Shown here: positions 59,871-64,000 of the stretch, piece after piece | How the letters are laid out: each line of letters starts with the position of its first letter | How positions within the stretch are numbered: position 1 is the stretch's first letter | Assembly: GCF_901000735.1 (NCBI RefSeq) | Contig: NC_081544.1 | Coordinates: 30,932,095 to 30,996,094, forward strand | From: Corylus avellana | Lineage: Eukaryota > Streptophyta > Magnoliopsida > Fagales > Betulaceae | Length of the DNA stretch: 64,000 nt | Direction of reading: 5' to 3' | Program-made: the position numbers and the translations under genes | Notes under the pieces: generated by a model | What the model was told of the DNA's origin: nothing | What the model saw: only the letters and a program-made list of their open reading frames with translations | Database searches by the model: none

Positions 59871-62800
59871 CATACCTCTGTTCCGTGCTTTGATTAACAG
59901 CGCTAAACCGATACTCTCACTTACGCAGCAACAGTTGCAGGGACGTCTGCGTTGCAGAGCTCAGTGAAAAGGTCGAGGTCAATTACCACCGAGTCTTCCA
60001 TGAAGGACGCTTTCGGCAAATACGCCGAATACCTCAACAGCCTCGTAATGCCTCTTTTATCTCATACCCCTCTTTTCCCATGTCGATTACTGTATTGTAT
60101 AAAATTGCCAATTATTACAATGCTATACTTCTTTGCTAGACTGTGAATGTTGTTCATGAATAAATTAAACACCAAATTTCGTCGAAAAAAATAGTTATAC
60201 CCTTTGTTTTACTTTTCAAGTTATCTCCAGAAGAGCTTGTCGTGTTAAAAGTAGTAAGGAATTGGGAGCGAGAAGCCCCCTCACTGTCGTTTTTAGGTAC
60301 CACGCGCACTTGCAATGACGATTGTTGAATCCAAACAACACCAATCTACATGACTGCAACCCCATAAGCTAAACACAATACTATAGGACATAAGCTCCAT
60401 CTTGGTCTCCCGAAGACAAATAACATCTGCCTTCCCATTATTTGAGTAAATTCCATGATAACAATTCGAGCTTCATGGATAAACCAAGATACCGCTCCTC
60501 TTTACTCTGCTACGGCTTGAATATCCACCCGTTGAATCATAGTTTATCGAGCAGGATAATCTTTCCAACTCTCTATTACTTCTGAAGACTGTTTTGGAGT
60601 TAGAAACCCATCCCTCCTGATTATGACTTGCTTTGATAGCTGTAAACAGCTCCATAAATTGCCCTTCAAACCCATCACAAGATAGACCAATAAAATGGCG
60701 AATATCCTTCACCTTCTGCAAGACCCAACTAGAAGCCATAGGCTCTGAACACTCAGGTTGGGTAAACACGCTAGGGGAGAAACAATTCAAAGGTTCACAA
60801 ACAAAGGGATCCTCCCTATTACAAAGCACAAATTCTATACTTGCCCGTCCATGCCTGTTTGTCTGTACAATACACATCAAGCCCATCCAGACTACAAGAC
60901 ACTTTGCCACCCGTACCACTTGCTTCACCCATCCTTACCTCCAGCCAATTGTCCGCTTCCTTATTCGATTGACCCTCTTCCTTACCTCCAGCCCATTGTA
61001 CTGGAAAAAAATAAATAGCTAAAATAATTATCTACTAATAACAGTCTAATACCTTGGAGACTTATTGGACCAAATATACTTCTTATATTGAGTAAGGGCC
61101 AAGCCTAGTTTTAGGCTTCCACAATGGATAATTCTTCTCCAATGAGTCCCTTTGAGCTGAACTTTTTATGGTGGGATTAGAATTATTCTGTTTTATGATA
61201 GAGATAGCCTCAATTCCTTGTTCCCTTTTTTATTTATTTTTATTTTTAACTTTGAAAAAAAAAGAGATTACTTCTTTACCCAAGCTCGTCTAAAGCATGG
61301 AAACTGTACCTGATTCTCTGTGTATTATGTCAATGTGCTTGATCTATGATGGAAGCAAGGAACCAAGAGTTAACGGTAGTTTTGAATTCATTTTTTTAAA
61401 ATTGCCCAACTCTGTGATGCAACCTGGATGCTAGCTTAAAACTTCCCATTTAATTGATTTTGAGTCTTAATCAATGAATATATGGTTAAGCTGCAATCGT
61501 CACAGAAGTGATTTTTAAGAGTTAAAAATTAAAATGCTCACTTGCACGTTCCAATGTTTAGGATTGTCCAGAATTCAGCTCTTTCAGCTTTTAGCTAAAA
61601 ATGGTAGTGCTTTTTATTTGTAATAGTTATTGGTCGTGCATCAATCTACTTTTCTTTCCTATCATGACTGCTCCAAATCTGTGTGTATTGATCCAACATG
61701 TTGTCTTACATTTGATGGTCCACCACATTGCATGTGAAATATGTGGACAGACAATTAATATGTGTACACAGCATGAGGATGTGAACAAAGTGAGTTGTAA
61801 AGTACAATTGCATGGTAGGTCCTTGGCGTTAAGCATTCAGCCTAATAGTGCAGTTGCTTGATTAGGTACTTTTACTTAATAACTATATGACTGGACATGG
61901 GCGTGGATGTCGTGTGAAGTCGGATGCATGAATTCCATGTAGCCATTTTTTTTTTTGATAAGTAAAAAAGATGTATTAATCAAAGCGCAGAGTAGCGCAG
62001 CCCTAGTACACAGGGAGTATACAAGAGAGTGACAGAGAGAGAAAAAGAAGAAGAAAACATAAAAGGAAGTCAGGGAAGCTGATCACTAAAGGCGCTAGCC
62101 AACCAGCAGTCCAAGTGAAAAGGGTGTACAAGAAAAAGTGTATAAGGTCGTCAATGTTCCTGGTCGTGAATTCCATGTAGCCATTTTGTAACATCCTGGT
62201 CTCATATTGGGAATATGAGTAGCTTACATAGAGTGAGTGGTTTATAAAGACACTCATGAACGCTAAGTTACATATTTCTTAGTTATTAGGTGAAATTTGG
62301 CTTTATAAGTGATTGTAGGGAAGCTCCAAATTGATTAGTTTTTTTGAGATGATAGAGTAGATGTGCTAGCGCTTTGACCTGAGTCATAACAAATGACACC
62401 AGAGTCACCTAGTAATGCCATGTGGTATTGTTAGCATTGCATGACATGAACTTGGCACCTCGGTCCCATATTAGGAAGATGAATAGCTCACATAAAATGG
62501 GTGGTTTATAAAGACACTCATGGGTACCAAGTCACATATTACTTATTAGGTGAAGTTAGGCTTTATAAGTGATTTTAGGGAAGCTTCAAATAACTAGTCC
62601 TTTTGAGGTGATAGCACAGATATGGCTATCGCTTTTCCTTGGGTCATAACACTTTCACCCCATTTGGTGGTTTTTAATGAATCATTACATCATAAAAAAT
62701 TGTGTGAAGTTGTAACACTCTACAAGAGGATACATTCTGCAAAATACCCAAGCTTGTAGTTATGCACAATAAAAGTTATTGGCATTATGTGGTTTGCCAC

Positions 62801-64000
62801 AAATATTCATTTATTGGCACTGCCCACCCATATTACTATTTTTTTTTTTTTTTCTTTTGTAGAATGAAAAACGTGAAAGAGTGGTGAAAGCAAGTCGTGA
62901 CATCACCATTAACAGCAAAAAGGTCATATTTCAGGTGCACAGGTAATGGGTTTTTTTTTTTCTCCGATTTTGTGTGTTTGGGGGGGGGGGGGGCACCGGG
63001 AGTTTTATTTTTTAGTTTATATTTTTATATATCATTAAAAAGCGCAAAAGGCATAACTTAGGTATACAAAAGGAATGCCTAACTAGAAAGAGAGAAACAG
63101 TCTAGAAAAGCAAATTAGCAAGTCTAAAGTAGCTGCATATTGGTAAAAAGTATTGAAGAAAAAGGACTTTAGATCCACCATCGTCCTTTTGTGGTCTCCA
63201 AAACTCCTATCATTTCTTTCCCTTTAAATACACCACAAAAGGTATGGCGGTATTATCTTCCACACTACTGCACTTTGGGGACTGCCACTCAACCCTTTCC
63301 AACAAGCAAAAAGATCAACCACCTTTTTAGGCATAACCCAAGTTAGCCAAATACGATTAAAGATAACATTCCATAAGGCACTATAAATCTCATAGTGGAG
63401 AAAAATATGATCTACAGACTCCCCACACCTCTTACACATACAACTCCAATCCACCACTATGATATGCCGCTTCTTTAGGTTATTCATCGTGAGGATCTTC
63501 CCTAAGACTGCCAACCAAGAAAAGAATGTTGCTCTTATGGGAACCTTATTCCGCTAAATAGTCTTCCAAAGAAAGGGACTACCATCATTAGGGACAAGGA
63601 TGTTATAGAACAATATAACGTGGAACGACCCTCTCTTTGAAGGGACTTAACAAAGTTTGTCTTCACCTGCCCGGCTCACTCTAGAAGAGTACAATAAATT
63701 GAAAAGAAAAACAAAGACATTCACTTCCCAATCATGAGCTGCTCTGATAAAGTTTACTTTCCACTTAAAGCCACTAGAAAGCTCCAAATGATCTGTCATG
63801 AAGGCATCCTTAATGCGAGCTAAACTGTACAAATCTGGGAAAGTTTCCTTAAGGGCTTGATCTTCACACACCACGAGTCATGCCAAAATCTAATATTGGA
63901 GCTGTTTCCTACCTCAAATTTGGTATGACTAGCAAACTTTGCCTAGCCCCTCTTGATATTTTTTATTAACCTCACCCTGTACAACTCATGAACCTCATTA
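59804..64000 (+). CDS. TRAX: Translin-associated factor X, second copy, exons 1-3 only (runs off window)
   Basis: CDS exons visible: 59804-59834, 59929-60044 and 62863-62942; exon 4 would lie beyond 64000. Splice sites and phases equal those of the copy at 37526. Two amino-acid changes are visible in the first two exons: Gln to His at residue 9 (RLHQ) and Thr to Ser in KRSRSITTESS. Exon 3 encodes the same NEKRERVVKASRDITINSKK stretch. Nothing in the visible part is broken. Whether it is a second locus or the other allele depends on the assembly gap just upstream. Confidence 0.85.
60235..61015 (-). mobile_element. LINE ORF1/endonuclease fragment in TRAX intron 2, copy 2
   Basis: Duplicate of 37960-38745, with a matching open stretch at 60473-60928 and the same VICLRETKMEL segment. 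Confidence 0.7.
61929..62187 (-). mobile_element. Short LINE-tail retroposon insertion with 21-bp target duplication, only in copy 2
   Basis: TGAATTCCATGTAGCCATTTT occurs at 61929-61949 and 62167-62187. The 217 bp between begin with poly-T and GATAAGTAAAAAAGATGTAT, the inverted TTACTTATC-poly(A) LINE terminus. The other copy has a single empty site at about 39656-39676. Confidence 0.9.
62995..64000 (-). mobile_element. LINE reverse-transcriptase C-terminus with zf-RVT domain, copy 2
   Basis: The minus strand encodes the RT-to-zinc-binding region of a plant L1-type element: LKETFPDLYSLARIKDAFMT, then, after a stop, AVLGKILTMNNLKKRHIIV and CMCKRCGESVDHIFLHYEIY (Cys-x2-Cys-x5-His-x4-His, the zf-RVT pattern), then LLWCI. 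Stops and frame changes show it is dead. It lies antisense in TRAX intron 3. Confidence 0.85.

Larger units (their letters stand above)
57684..64000 (+). repeat. Duplicated segment, copy 2
   Basis: Collinear with 35434-41215: the TC repeat, the GEK1 5' flank (without GEK1 itself), the SINE, the foldback element, TRAX exons 1-3 and the intronic LINE fragments. It runs off the window end, still matching copy 1. Confidence 0.95.

Noticed and set aside
1..64000. CRISPR arrays, bacterial operons, phage or toxin-antitoxin systems
   Set aside because: None seen. Direct repeats are microsatellites, minisatellites or transposon pieces, and gene structure is that of a plant nucleus.

Overview
This is nuclear DNA of a flowering plant, most likely a woody rosid eudicot. 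Genes carry many short GT-AG introns, intergenic DNA is AT-rich, and MITEs, tRNA-type SINEs, LINE tails and AT/TC microsatellites are scattered throughout. No bacterial, viral or organellar gene content was seen. I could not identify the species.

Layout, left to right: a dead sulfotransferase fragment (236-622, +); a GT106/O-fucosyltransferase-type Golgi glycosyltransferase (1714-5219, -, 8 exons); an S9A oligopeptidase-B-like serine peptidase (7021-12583, -, 11 exons, three introns with GC donors); a BSD-domain protein (13577-17398, -, 6 exons); an RGF/GOLVEN/CLEL peptide-hormone precursor (19713-20347, -, 4 exons); a gar2-related acidic protein (21738-24231 plus leader exons, -); GEK1 D-aminoacyl-tRNA deacylase (30600-35444, -, 9 exons); translin-associated factor X (37526-43078, +, 7 exons), divergent from GEK1; and a sulfotransferase cluster (46149-55193) with two intact single-exon genes facing each other and two broken copies between them. 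After a 100-N gap (57584-57683), the GEK1/TRAX intergenic region and the first three TRAX exons appear a second time (57684-64000).

All multi-exon models were built by hand. Each was required to keep reading phase across every junction and to match recalled family sequences; no alignment was run. From memory, the order peptide hormone - gar2-related - GEK1 - translin family - sulfotransferases matches the Arabidopsis chromosome 2 block around At2g03750-At2g03830, so this looks like an old conserved block with a local sulfotransferase expansion.

The genes do not form one pathway. The points most worth attention are: the second TRAX copy, which begins exactly at the assembly gap inside a TC microsatellite and looks like an unmerged haplotype or a recent tandem duplication; the rearranged sulfotransferase cluster with a large inverted repeat; three GC-AG introns in one gene; in-frame tandem repeats in two proteins; and retroposon differences between the two TRAX copies. 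I found no convincing wholly new biological system.
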